This document shows positions 1-7,538 of a stretch of DNA of 64,000 bases, piece after piece. The translations under genes and the position numbers were made by a program. The stretch is taken from the NCBI GenBank assembly GCA_025359505.1, contig JANYHH010000112.1, positions 1 to 64,000 of the forward strand, in the 5' to 3' direction. Below the pieces are notes generated by a model, which made no database searches, was not told the DNA's origin, and worked only from the letters and a program-made list of their open reading frames with translations. This DNA is from Deinococcales bacterium. GTDB taxonomy: Bacteria > Deinococcota > Deinococci > Deinococcales > JAAFIG01. Within the stretch, counting starts at the first letter, position 1, and the number at the start of each line of letters is the position of its first letter.

Positions 1-139
1 TAGGGCAGATTTCAAAATGGTTGACCGCTTTTGTCAACCATTTTCGAGTAACACGAGTAGAAACAAAGGGCGTATTGCACACGTTGGGAGCAAATTGTTT
101 CTGAACAATTTGTGGACAACCTTTGTGCAAAACGCCCTA
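1..139. mobile_element. Palindromic MITE-like element, copy 1
   Basis: This is a non-coding element bounded by TAGGGC at 1-6 and GCCCTA at 134-139. It contains a 12-bp hairpin (AAAATGGTTGAC / GTCAACCATTTT), then a longer hairpin (GGGCGT...ACGCCC extended by TTGCACA/TGTGCAA) that encloses CAAATTGTT/AACAATTTG. A second, diverged copy lies at 36989-37116 with the same architecture. Both ends carry TA, consistent with duplication of a TA target as in IS630/Tc1-type elements. This copy interrupts a RelE-type toxin gene. The window begins at its first base, so the left flank is not visible. Confidence 0.8.
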
Positions 140-235
140 AAGCAACAGCGCGGTCACGACGGACTGAGCGGCCGGTAAATCTAACCGCCGCAAATCCTTC
201 TCAGCCGCTCGAGTGAACAGTACGTTTTCGATCAC
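137..235 (-). pseudogene. RelE/ParE-type toxin, 5' fragment cut by palindromic element
   Basis: A GTG at 235 overlaps the antitoxin stop (GTGA). The frame reads about 32 residues, including FTRAAEKDLRRLDLP, which is typical of the N-terminus of RelE/ParE-type ribosome-dependent or gyrase toxins. It ends at a TAG formed exactly where the palindromic element begins (137-139). The remainder of the toxin should lie to the left of base 1, on the other side of the element. The fragment is too short to be active, and it is missing from the ORF track. Assignment rests on a short motif and on the TA gene order. Confidence 0.6.
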
Positions 236-474
236 GAAATTCCGAGGCGAGTCATGATTTCAGACAGCGGAATCTTCGGCTCTGACTGCGCTTTTGCAAG
301 CCGCGCCTTGATGCGCCTCGTATCAGTCGGTGTCAGCACCTCTTCGTCAATCGCCAATGCCTCGGACAGCACGACCTCGAGCGCTTTGGCTCGAGTGCGA
401 ATGCCGCGCTGGAGCCGCACGCGATCCAATGCGGCGACAGTTTTGTCCGATACGTTCAGCAACGTCACGCTCAT
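232..474 (-). CDS. TA antitoxin, ribbon-helix-helix-like
   Basis: An 80-residue protein starting MSVTLLNVSDKTVAALDRVR, the short N-terminal beta strand plus helix expected of a ribbon-helix-helix DNA-binding antitoxin. It is followed by a charged C-terminal half that would wrap the toxin. Its stop overlaps the GTG of a RelE-type toxin fragment, the usual antitoxin-first order with translational coupling. Because the toxin is interrupted by the palindromic element, this antitoxin is probably an orphan, perhaps still an autorepressor. The family is inferred from size, N-terminus and context. Confidence 0.6.
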   Translation of the reverse strand: MSVTLLNVSDKTVAALDRVRLQRGIRTRAKALEVVLSEALAIDEEVLTPTDTRRIKARLAKAQSEPKIPLSEIMTRLGIS

Positions 475-531
475 CAGATTACTCCAAGCGTCTCGAGCGT
501 GATTGTGAGCGCTGTCATCACCGCTGAGGAA

Positions 532-566
532 TAAAAAAGAGGCTCGAGGTCATTGCCTCGAGCCTG
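532..566 (-). terminator. Intrinsic terminator, original tRNA-Ala terminator displaced by the element
   Basis: Stem AGGCTCGAGG / CCTCGAGCCT with a 6-base loop, followed on the minus strand by a run of T (AAAAAA on plus, 533-538). It lies just past attL, where the tRNA-Ala transcript would have ended before the element inserted. Both stem arms contain CTCGAG. Confidence 0.75.
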
Positions 567-578
567 CTTCTGGCACTG

Positions 579-626
579 TGGTGGAGGTGGAGGGATTTGA
601 ACCCACGACACCCCGCTTGCAAAGCG
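579..626. repeat. attL, 48-bp copy of tRNA-Ala 3' half
   Basis: Identical over 48 bases to 13070-13117, running from the tRNA 3' CCA through the T-arm and variable loop to the TGC anticodon loop. Beyond 626 the sequence leaves the tRNA (CTCAAAAGG), so this is an attachment-site copy and not a functional tRNA. Confidence 0.93.
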
Positions 627-666
627 CTCAAAAGGCATACTCGAGCAAACCCGCTTATGCTGATTG

Positions 667-748
667 TGCGTCTGAGACGCAATTCGCAAGAAGGGTCATT
701 CTCGCTCGTACCTCTCTGAACCCGTCTTGTAGGTCACGGGTAGGTCAC
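667..748. other. Left-end integrase/excisionase binding region
   Basis: It contains a perfect inverted repeat TGCGTCT-G-AGACGCA at 667-681 and the tandem motif TAGGTCACGGGTAGGTCAC at 730-748. The latter recurs identically and in the same orientation at 12980-12998 near the right end. Tandem motifs repeated near both ends of a tRNA-integrated element are what arm-type integrase sites look like. This is inferred from position and repetition only. Confidence 0.65.
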
Positions 749-813
749 GAAACGCAACGCTCGAGGCGGAATTGGTGCGGGTAAGTATGAGCGGGGCTAA
801 ATTGTGGTAGGTT

Positions 814-1254
814 ATGAGTGTGACCTCGAGAGGATGGCGCTTACGGATTTCAAGGCAAGCCAGCCTCGAGAAGTATGCAGCGTTGAAAGTGCAATCTGAG
901 CGGTTTATATCTGTGTTTTTTATGCTTCGCGAGAAAATGCCATTGAAGTGGGTAAAAGACATCGGTGCGTTTTGCACTGCGCTCACCGAAAAGGCGCGGT
1001 CGAAGCATTTTCGCGCAGGGCAAAAAATCGACTTACGCTTTGGTCTAACAGAATCAGACGAAGACTCTTTTGCAGCTTCCGCGCTCGAGGAATTGAATCG
1101 CCTCAAAGTTTCGCTTTGGACGCTTTTGCAATTCCTAGTTTTACCAAACGCAGCAGTCCCAGACGCAATTGTCATATTCTGGGTTAACGAAACGAAAGCC
1201 ATTCCACCCCTCGAGTACCGCCCACAAATATCACCGAACGCCCCCGCGCTGTAA
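814..1254 (+). CDS. Hypothetical protein of the integrative element
   Basis: A 146-residue frame with a weak Shine-Dalgarno (GGTAGGTT just before ATG). The central part (LTEKARSKHF...LRFGLTESDEDSFAASALEELNRLKVSLWTLL) reads like a folded mixed alpha/beta protein with balanced charge. The competing minus-strand ORF 696-1202 is rich in Ser/Arg and looks like a shadow. I recognise no family. It is the first gene after attL, where elements often carry cargo. A CTCGAG-paired hairpin follows the stop at 1263-1283. Confidence 0.45.
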   Translation: MSVTSRGWRLRISRQASLEKYAALKVQSERFISVFFMLREKMPLKWVKDIGAFCTALTEKARSKHFRAGQKIDLRFGLTESDEDSFAASALEELNRLKVSLWTLLQFLVLPNAAVPDAIVIFWVNETKAIPPLEYRPQISPNAPAL

Positions 1255-1262
1255 CCGTGGCT

Positions 1263-1283
1263 GGCTCGAGATTTCCTCGAGCC
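1263..1283. other. Intergenic hairpin built from two CTCGAG words
   Basis: GGCTCGAG-ATTTC-CTCGAGCC forms an 8-bp perfect stem between the first element gene and the excisionase-like gene. There is no T tract, so it may be an RNA processing or attenuation element rather than a terminator. Confidence 0.5.
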
Positions 1284-1310
1284 TAAGCAACGACCAGCGA
1301 GGGCTTTTTC

Positions 1311-1511
1311 ATGACTGAATTAAAAGACGCCGCGCAAACGCGCCGTGTGTTCAATGCGTTTGAAGCGGGCAAAATTGCAGGTGTAGGACACAACCGAATC
1401 CGCGAATGGGTACGCGCTGGCACGCTCAGAGCCTTACCGGGCCGTCGCATCCTCATCCCAGAAGCCGCGCTCGAGACGTTCTTGCAAAGCGCGTCGCGGG
1501 GTGAAATGTGA
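1311..1511 (+). CDS. Excisionase-like / MerR-type helix-turn-helix protein
   Basis: A 66-residue protein. FEAGKIAGVGHNRIREWVRAGTLRALPGRRILIPEAALETFLQ has the winged-helix layout of the HTH_17/excisionase family, with a helix-turn-helix then a wing with the RR.LIP motif. Such proteins bend DNA at att sites for excision or recruit replication proteins. A GCGAGGG ribosome site precedes ATG 1311, and the stop overlaps the next start (ATGTGA), beginning a tightly coupled replication operon. A role as plain transcription factor is equally possible. Confidence 0.75.
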   Translation: MTELKDAAQTRRVFNAFEAGKIAGVGHNRIREWVRAGTLRALPGRRILIPEAALETFLQSASRGEM

Positions 1512-1690
1512 AGCCCCGCGCTGGCAACGCGGGACGCTCGAGCAAAACCAAGGGCAGTGTACAACCTCGAGACCTGACGCCGATCAGCAGCGCGTCAACG
1601 ATCCAATGGGATGACCTGCCCGGCGTGCAGCTCGAGGCGGGCCGTGACCAGCCGCTCGAGCTTGCCCTGACCAAGAAACGCGGTTCATAG
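1508..1690 (+). CDS. Small hypothetical protein in the replication operon
   Basis: A 60-residue frame starting at GTG 1508, overlapping the preceding stop (GTGA), and ending in TAG that overlaps the next start (TAGTG). The basic N-terminus (MKPRAGNAGRSSKTKG) and acidic/neutral C-terminus show no recognised domain. The double overlap with real genes is the main evidence that it is translated. Confidence 0.5.
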   Translation: MKPRAGNAGRSSKTKGSVQPRDLTPISSASTIQWDDLPGVQLEAGRDQPLELALTKKRGS

Positions 1691-2535
1691 TGAGCGCTGA
1701 TACCCTGACGCGGGCCGTGAGCGCTGCTGACCTGCCCGCGTTGGTCGCGTCGCATTTCCCAGAGTCTCGAGCCATGCCGGGCAAAGTGGGGCGTGTGCGC
1801 TGCACATGGCGCTCGGACTCGGGCGACCTGAACGGCGCATTGTTTCGTGGTCGCGGCGGTGCGTGGCGTTTGCACGACTTTGTGACGGGCGAAAACTGGG
1901 ACGCTTTTAGCTTCTGTACCGATGTGCTGAGCATGACGCGCTCGAGCGCCGCGTCTTACCTGATTCGCCTTGCTGGACTCGAGGGTGAACGCGACTCGAG
2001 CAAACCCCGTCACCGACCAGCAGCGATCAGCACAGCCCGCGATGACTTGCCCGCGTTTCCCGTCGCGCTCGAGTCATGGCGGCGCGTCTACGCGCTCTTG
2101 GGTCAGCCGCTACGCCTCGAGTTGCAAGGCGTGGGACGTGAAGCGCTCGAATCGCTTGCTGAGTGGCTGGCAGATGCACTCAGACCCGTCAAGGCGCGAC
2201 TCGAGGGCATGGCGGCGGGCGTCACGCTCGAGCTGTGCGCGGATACCTTCATGGGCGTTGAGGCTCGAGTCTGCCCGTTTGGTCAGCGCTGGCTGTCACG
2301 ACTGGCGATGCTCGAGCGTGACGCGACGGGGCGCGGGTTCTCGAGGGTTGCGTTCGGTTGCGAACCGTGCGGGGAACTGTGGACGGCGGTGGAACTCGAG
2401 GCAAGCCATGAGCGACCACGCAATTTGATGCAACAGTTTGATTTGATGAAATCGGGCAGTGCATCAAATCCTAAGCCGTGCCAAACGGCAAACATGGATT
2501 TGATGCAATCGCGCCCTACAGATCGGGGGTGGTAA
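1690..2535 (+). CDS. Primase-like replication protein (N-terminal primase/toprim-type fold suspected)
   Basis: A 281-residue protein starting at GTG 1690 in overlap with the upstream stop. Residues about 15-95 (HFPESRAMPGKVGRVRCTW ... GRGGAWRLHDFVTGENWDAFSFCTDVL) resemble the N-terminal region of phage and plasmid primases of the CHC2 superfamily, though a canonical Cys-His-Cys-Cys zinc ligand set is not visible. The C-terminus holds the first cluster of iteron-like repeats (2423-2507) as coding sequence. The next gene is a RepA/DnaB-type ATPase, so the pair probably initiates element replication. Function is inferred from context and weak similarity. Confidence 0.55.
   Translation: MSADTLTRAVSAADLPALVASHFPESRAMPGKVGRVRCTWRSDSGDLNGALFRGRGGAWRLHDFVTGENWDAFSFCTDVLSMTRSSAASYLIRLAGLEGERDSSKPRHRPAAISTARDDLPAFPVALESWRRVYALLGQPLRLELQGVGREALESLAEWLADALRPVKARLEGMAAGVTLELCADTFMGVEARVCPFGQRWLSRLAMLERDATGRGFSRVAFGCEPCGELWTAVELEASHERPRNLMQQFDLMKSGSASNPKPCQTANMDLMQSRPTDRGW
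2423..2507. repeat. Iteron-like repeats ATTTGATGCA, cluster 1
   Basis: ATTTGATGCA occurs at 2423-2432 and 2498-2507, a variant ATTTGATGAA at 2441-2450, and the inverse TGCATCAAAT at 2460-2469. A second cluster lies at 3633-3698, so the two clusters sit near the start and end of the ATPase gene. Repeats of this kind next to a replication gene are typical of origins bound by an initiator. Confidence 0.6.
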
Positions 2536-2537
2536 GC

Positions 2538-3980
2538 GTGGGATTGAAAGCCGTTTCGATGATTGGCCCACTCAGACCCATTCAATTCGCCGTCCCCGAT
2601 TTCATCCCAGCAGCCTTCGTGAGCTTCTTAGGTGCAAGGGAAGGTGTTGGAAAAACAACCATGCTCACGGGGCTACTGTGGCAACTGTCGCGCCCTAACG
2701 GTGGCGAGTGGCTTGGGATGCGCGTCAAGACAGGCTCGAGCATCTATGTCAACACTGACGCCCCTGACGGTGAGAGCCGCAGTGTCCGGCACTGGCTCGA
2801 GAAGCATCGCGCCGCGTATCCAGATGGCAGTGTCGAGCGGATTTACGTTCTCGAGCCTGAGAACAGCGGTTTGTCATCTCAAGACTTGATTGACCTTGAG
2901 CAGCTAGCCAGAGACACCGAAGCGCGGGTGATCGTGATTGACTCTTACATGGGCGCGTTCCCCGCGTCTGACAGCAATAGGCTTGAGCAAACCATGATCC
3001 CGATGCAGTCCCTTGTGAAGCTGGCGGCCAAAACGGGCGCAGCGGTGATCGTCACCGATCACCTACCGAAGCGGGCCGCAGGTGAGCGCGACGGGGATAG
3101 GGGCATCATGGGCAGCGTTGCAAAGAGCGCACAGGCGCGGGCCGTGATCCTGCTCACCCGCATTCCCCCGAAAGATTGCGAAGGCAAGACCGCCGTGCGG
3201 CTCGAGGTCACGAAGCAAAGCTATGCACAGCATCTCGAGCCGTTCGGTGTGGTGCTGAGGGTCACGCCTGACGAAGAAAACGCACTCGGGGCGGTTTACC
3301 TCGAGCCATTTGAACTGCCTGACGAAGCGACGCACACGGGCAAGTACCGCGCCCAGCAGGGCGTCATTCAAGCGATGCGCTTATCAGTCGGGGAGTGGTT
3401 CTCGAGATCGGCGCTGCTGCAAATTGCGGTACGCTCGGGGAACATCGGTGAACGTCAAGCGGCCCCGGCGTTACACGCGGCCCTCGGGGAACTCGGGGAC
3501 GCGCTAGAGGAACGCACGCTCAAAGAGCGCGGTAGCCCGAAGGAGTACCGCGTCAAGCCGCTCGAGGTCAGCGGCGATTCACTCCCGACCGTGCCGCCTG
3601 AAAGTGCGTCGCTCTGGGATGGAGAGCCTGAATTCATCAAATCAAGTGAAGCTGTGCAGTACGCGAATGATTTGATGCACACCGCGATTGCATCAAATCA
3701 GGGTAACTTTCAGACCCCCGTCTGCGCTGTCCCCGCAAATTCAGACCCTACTTCCCTAAGTTTGCTCGACAAGGATGCAACGGCCCACGAGGCGATCCTG
3801 ACGGCCCTCGAGAATGGCACGGTGCGCCGCGCTGACTTTCCCCAGACCCGTGCCTTCCGCCGGGCGTTCTCGCAACTTGTAGAAGCGAATCAAATCATTC
3901 AAGCTGACTCCAAAACCTATGCCCGCGCCGCTCGAGCGCTCGAGCCTGTACCCGGTGAGGTGGCGTATGACCTCGAATGA
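2538..3980 (+). CDS. RepA/DnaB-like hexameric replicative helicase (AAA/RecA-fold ATPase)
   Basis: About 480 residues from GTG 2538, which has GGGGGTGG a few bases upstream; the track start at 2478 lies deep in the preceding gene. Walker A is GAREGVGKTT; Walker B hydrophobics end in VIVIDSYMG; VIVTDHLPK follows. This order matches the KaiC/RepA (RSF1010-type) family of NTP-driven helicases used by plasmids and satellites. The C-terminal third (from about GKYRAQQGVIQAMRLS) looks like winged helices. The gene overlaps the next one by 14 bases. It probably unwinds the element's origin, with the primase-like neighbour. Confidence 0.8.
   Translation: MGLKAVSMIGPLRPIQFAVPDFIPAAFVSFLGAREGVGKTTMLTGLLWQLSRPNGGEWLGMRVKTGSSIYVNTDAPDGESRSVRHWLEKHRAAYPDGSVERIYVLEPENSGLSSQDLIDLEQLARDTEARVIVIDSYMGAFPASDSNRLEQTMIPMQSLVKLAAKTGAAVIVTDHLPKRAAGERDGDRGIMGSVAKSAQARAVILLTRIPPKDCEGKTAVRLEVTKQSYAQHLEPFGVVLRVTPDEENALGAVYLEPFELPDEATHTGKYRAQQGVIQAMRLSVGEWFSRSALLQIAVRSGNIGERQAAPALHAALGELGDALEERTLKERGSPKEYRVKPLEVSGDSLPTVPPESASLWDGEPEFIKSSEAVQYANDLMHTAIASNQGNFQTPVCAVPANSDPTSLSLLDKDATAHEAILTALENGTVRRADFPQTRAFRRAFSQLVEANQIIQADSKTYARAARALEPVPGEVAYDLE
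3633..3698. repeat. Iteron-like repeats, cluster 2
   Basis: Within the helicase coding sequence: TTCATCAAAT (3633-3642), ATTTGATGCA (3670-3679) and TGCATCAAAT (3689-3698). The last two form an inverted pair separated by nine bases. Same 10-mer as cluster 1. Confidence 0.6.
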
Positions 3981-4404
3981 CCTCATGGCCTTGGTGCAGC
4001 TCCTCGAGCGTCGCGGGGTGAAGTTTGAAGCCAAACCCGACGGCGGCATTCGCGTCAAATCACCCACGCCGCTCGAGCCTGAACTGCTCGAGCAAGTCCG
4101 TCTCAACAAAACCCAGATTCTCGAGCTGCTGAGTCAACCAGTACGGCCCGCACCGCCTTTGCCATTGGCAAACATCACGCCGCTCGAGCCATTGCCACTT
4201 GACTTGCACGCCCTCGTGCGAGCCGCCTCGAGTGGCGTACTTCCCAAAGGTGCGGTCAACCTCGGCACGGGCTTCACTGTTGACCTCGAGCGCTACGTCT
4301 TGGGTTTTGCAGCGCAGTACCTGACCGGCGATCAGTCGCACGCACTCGAGAACCTACGGGCCGCACTCGGGGCGTGGTTGCCATCTCGCATGGGCTTGAA
4401 TTGA
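3967..4404 (+). CDS. TubC N-terminal docking-domain-like protein
   Basis: I take ATG 3967, with GGTGAGG six bases upstream, rather than the track start 3919. It encodes about 145 residues. The first 55 (MTSNDLMALVQLLERRGVKFEAKPDGGIRVKSPTPLEPELLEQVRLNKTQILELL) match the helix-hairpin-helix pattern of TubC_N docking domains, often found as small partners or N-terminal modules of phage primases and helicases. The rest is Pro/Leu-rich then helical. Overlap with the helicase gene suggests a helicase accessory factor. Confidence 0.65.
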   Translation: MTSNDLMALVQLLERRGVKFEAKPDGGIRVKSPTPLEPELLEQVRLNKTQILELLSQPVRPAPPLPLANITPLEPLPLDLHALVRAASSGVLPKGAVNLGTGFTVDLERYVLGFAAQYLTGDQSHALENLRAALGAWLPSRMGLN

Positions 4405-4464
4405 ATGCAAGGGCAAGGTGGTCAAGTAAGACGCACGCCTTCTAAGCGTGTTGGACACTAGCGC

Positions 4465-7140
4465 ATGGCGTTTTCCATCGAAGCCCTGTTCTTCCTGCGC
4501 GACCGCGCCAGCGGGCCCGCACGGGGCATCGGTGCAGCGGCTCAGAGTGCAGCCGCGAAACTCAGTAACGCCGGAACCCAAGGGCAAACCGCGACTGGCA
4601 AGATCGGTGCAGCAGCGACCGCAGCGGGCGGCAAGCTGCGCGGCATGGGAACGCAAGCCACCAGCGCCGGGCAGCAACTCAGCACTGGCTTAGCTCGAGG
4701 CAAGAACGCCGCCGCGACCCTCGGCACGGGACTCAATCAAGCCAGTCGAAACGCTGACCGGCTGACCTCGAGCGCCCGTCGCGCCGGAGGTGCAATCCAA
4801 TCAGCGCTCGAGAAACCGATGGGGGCCGTCACGGGATTGACGGGCAAGATTTTCAGTTTGCAAACCGCGCTCGGCGCACTGGCCGCCGGGGCGGGCATCG
4901 CCATGATCGGCAAGGGCATTGTGAACGCGGTGGGTTACAAAGAACAAAGCCTGATCGCGTTCACCAGCCTCTTAAAAGATGCGGGCAGCGCTAACAGAGC
5001 CTACAAGGACAGCATTGCGTTCGCTGCCAGCACCCCGTTTGAAACAAGGGAAGTCGTCGAAGCCACCAAGAGCCTGCTGTCCTACGGCTTCGGAATCAGG
5101 AACATCAAAAGCGTGATGACCAGCGCTGGCAACGTCGCCGCTGGCATGGGCAAGCCGCTCGAGCAGGCCGTGATCGCATTCAGCGCGTTGCGAAGCGGTG
5201 ATTTCGGGCAGGCGTTCGGTGTCGGGCAGGGCTTCAATCAACTCGGAATTACTCGAGAGCAACTGATGGGCAAGGGCTTGGTGTTCGACAAGAAAGGCAG
5301 TTACAAAGGATCAGTGGAATCGGCGATGGTCGCGGTGCAACGCATCATCAAAGACCGTTTCGGGAACGGCATGGCGCAGCAAAGCCGCAGCATCTTCGGG
5401 TTGGTCTCCACGCTGCAAAGCCGTCCGTTCGAGTTGTTCTCGAGCCTCGATGCGAACGGGGCGCTGAAACCGTTCAAGAATGTGCTGGAACGCATCGCGG
5501 AAATGACGGACTTTGAAAACAATCCGACGGGACGGCGCATCAAAGCATCGTTCACCGCGTTCGCTGGTAGCATTTTTAAGAACGGCTTTCAGGGCGTTGA
5601 GAGTTTCTTCACACCCAAGCGCGTCCCGACCGCGAAAAAGATCATCACCAGCGGGCATATCACCACGAAGTACGTGATGATGAGCGACGCGGAACTGATG
5701 CTCGACCGCGTGATGAACCGCATCACCAAGTTCACCAAGTGGGTGCAGACCAACGGGCCCATCATCATCAAAGGCATTCAGGAGATCGGCGCGGGCATCA
5801 GGGACGGCTTCACGACGATCCGCAGCGCGTATGAAACCGCGAAACCGTTTCTCGAGGGCATCGGTGACATCCTCGGCAAGATCATGCCCAAAGGTCAGGG
5901 CGGCTCGAGTCTCGCCCGCACAGCGGGTCAGGTACTCGTACTGGTCGGAGCGCTGAAACTGCTGAACGTCGTCAGCCTCGGGGCAAGCGCGTCGCTGCTG
6001 CGCTTTGCAGCCAGCGCCGCGTTGAAGGTCGTGTCCGTCCCCATCAAGTTTGTCGCAGGCAAAGCGGGCGGCTTGCTGGCAAGGGCAGCCAAGAACGCGT
6101 TGGTTAAGTCGCCCGTGCTGAATCTGGCGCGTCGCGCTGGTGGCGCGGTGGTCAGGGCGGGGCGCGACGTGCTCGGCAACATGGGCGAGGTCGGGCGCGG
6201 CGCGGCATCGTTCGTCAAGGAACGCATCCCGGTGGCTCGAGCGGCCGTGCGAACAGTGATGACTCGTTTTCTGACGAGTGGAACTGAAAAGCTCAAACTC
6301 GCAGGGCAAGCACTCAAGAACTTCGGTGCAGGCGCGAAGACCGTCGCGGTCAACTTTGCAACTCGAGGCATGGGAGCGCTGAAGACGGACGCGACGCTAC
6401 TGGGCAATTTATCGGCTCGAGCGGTCACAGCCACCGCTCGTTTCGCGGTCAGCGGCGTGCAATTACTTAAAAGCGGTGTAATCGCGCTCTCGAGCATGGG
6501 ACTGACCGCGCTCAGAAGCGCTGGGCAACTCGCACTCAGCGCCGCTCGAGGATCAGTTGCGTTGATTCGCTTAGGTGTGCAAAGCCTGCTGATGGGCGGG
6601 CGCATGGCGGCCGCGTGGCTGATCGGACTGGGGCCCATCGGTTGGATCATCGCGGGCGTCGCGCTGGTCGGCGGGGCGCTCGTGCTGGCGTACAACAAGG
6701 TTGGGTGGTTCAAGGATGGGGTGAACGCGGCGTGGGCGTGGATCAAAACCGCGACCTCGAGCGCGGCCGCGTGGATCAGCAGCGCATTTCAGAACAGCCT
6801 CGCGTTCGTGCAAGGATTGCCCGCGAAAGTCGTGGGGTTCTTCACGGGCTTACCCGGTCAGCTTCAGACCATCGGCACTCAGATGCTGCAAGGACTGGCG
6901 AGCGGCATCACGGGCGCACTGGCGGGCGTCAAGGATGCGGTGGTCGGTGCGGGTCAGAGCGCCATTGGTTGGCTGAAAAGCACGCTGGGTATTGCCAGTC
7001 CGTCGAGGGTCTTCATGGGCTTGGGCGGGTACGTCGGGGATGGTTTCGCGCTTGGCATTGGGGCAGCTCGAGACGCGTCGCGGGTGCGTCGCGGCGCTTG
7101 GCGGGTGCAGCGGTGCGCGGCGTGGGCAATCCCAGTCTGA
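4465..7140 (+). CDS. Phage tail tape-measure protein (reading frame broken near its C-terminus)
   Basis: An 891-residue frame. The Ala/Gly-rich coiled N-terminus (residues 1-110), the TMP core near residues 130-300 (TGLTGKIFSLQTALGALAAGAGIAMIGKGI...), amphipathic repeats, and a hydrophobic stretch near 715-745 (WLIGLGPIGWIIAGVALVGGALVLAYN) followed by SPSRVFMGLGGYVGDGFALGI are classic for tape-measure proteins that set tail length and plug the tail tube. After FALGIGAAR the frame turns into a Arg/Trp-rich tail that stops at 7140. The expected continuation (VAGASRRLAGAAVRGVGNPSL) is in the -1 frame and runs to 7535. A missing base near 7071-7074 would explain it. No ribosome site is obvious before ATG 4465. 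Confidence 0.88.
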   Translation: MAFSIEALFFLRDRASGPARGIGAAAQSAAAKLSNAGTQGQTATGKIGAAATAAGGKLRGMGTQATSAGQQLSTGLARGKNAAATLGTGLNQASRNADRLTSSARRAGGAIQSALEKPMGAVTGLTGKIFSLQTALGALAAGAGIAMIGKGIVNAVGYKEQSLIAFTSLLKDAGSANRAYKDSIAFAASTPFETREVVEATKSLLSYGFGIRNIKSVMTSAGNVAAGMGKPLEQAVIAFSALRSGDFGQAFGVGQGFNQLGITREQLMGKGLVFDKKGSYKGSVESAMVAVQRIIKDRFGNGMAQQSRSIFGLVSTLQSRPFELFSSLDANGALKPFKNVLERIAEMTDFENNPTGRRIKASFTAFAGSIFKNGFQGVESFFTPKRVPTAKKIITSGHITTKYVMMSDAELMLDRVMNRITKFTKWVQTNGPIIIKGIQEIGAGIRDGFTTIRSAYETAKPFLEGIGDILGKIMPKGQGGSSLARTAGQVLVLVGALKLLNVVSLGASASLLRFAASAALKVVSVPIKFVAGKAGGLLARAAKNALVKSPVLNLARRAGGAVVRAGRDVLGNMGEVGRGAASFVKERIPVARAAVRTVMTRFLTSGTEKLKLAGQALKNFGAGAKTVAVNFATRGMGALKTDATLLGNLSARAVTATARFAVSGVQLLKSGVIALSSMGLTALRSAGQLALSAARGSVALIRLGVQSLLMGGRMAAAWLIGLGPIGWIIAGVALVGGALVLAYNKVGWFKDGVNAAWAWIKTATSSAAAWISSAFQNSLAFVQGLPAKVVGFFTGLPGQLQTIGTQMLQGLASGITGALAGVKDAVVGAGQSAIGWLKSTLGIASPSRVFMGLGGYVGDGFALGIGAARDASRVRRGAWRVQRCAAWAIPV

Positions 7141-7535
7141 AGCGCCGCGAGACGGGCAAGGCGCTCAGTACCCCGCCGCGTCGCGCCTCGGTCAGCATCT
7201 TGCGTCGTGGTCCAGTCGCACAACCTCGAGCCAAATCAGTCAGCACGCCCCGCTCCGCGCTTTTACCAGCTCGAGCGACGCAGGTCAGTGCGCGTCAAGC
7301 ACCTTTAACCCGTCCCGTGCAGGTACTCGCTCGAGCCACGCCGCAGCGCGGATCGGCTCGGGGGAACGTGACGATTTCTTCAGGGGCGATTTCATCCGGC
7401 GCGATTGTCGTGCAGGTCATCGCCAATGCCGGGCAGAGTCCAAAGGAAATTGCGAGTGCAGCAGCGGACATTATCGAGGAGCGCTTGGAGATGATGGCCT
7501 TGCGGTTCGGGTCTGGCTTGCAGGCAAGGGAGTGA
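7071..7535 (+). pseudogene. Displaced C-terminus of the tape-measure protein
   Basis: In the frame one base back from the tape-measure gene, the sequence reads RRVAGASRRLAGAAVRGVGNPSLKRR, then a basic/Pro region, and ends NAGQSPKEIASAAADIIEERLEMMALRFGSGLQARE at 7535. The helical end is typical of tape-measure C-termini, and the stop is four bases before the next GTG. I see no X-XXY-YYZ slippery heptamer, so a one-base deletion (real or sequencing error) is likelier than programmed frameshifting. The intact protein would be about 1,020 residues. Confidence 0.7.
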
Positions 7536-7538
7536 AAC

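Noticed and set aside
579-626. Second tRNA-Ala gene
   Set aside because: Only the 3' half matches; beyond 626 there is no D-arm or acceptor 5' strand. It is an att copy.
696-1202. 168-aa minus-strand ORF near attL
   Set aside because: Ser/Arg-rich, no ribosome site; the plus-strand ORF 814-1254 is the better candidate, although neither is certain.
2423-3698. CRISPR-like or phage att interpretation of the ATTTGATGCA repeats
   Set aside because: Spacing is irregular, both orientations occur, and they lie in coding DNA beside replication genes; iteron-like is the better fit.
5311-6309. 332-aa minus-strand ORF within the tape-measure gene
   Set aside because: Arg/His/Asp-rich shadow of a long GC-rich gene.
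7040-7140. Programmed -1 frameshift in the tape-measure gene
   Set aside because: No slippery X-XXY-YYZ heptamer in the correct frame, and no obvious downstream pseudoknot.
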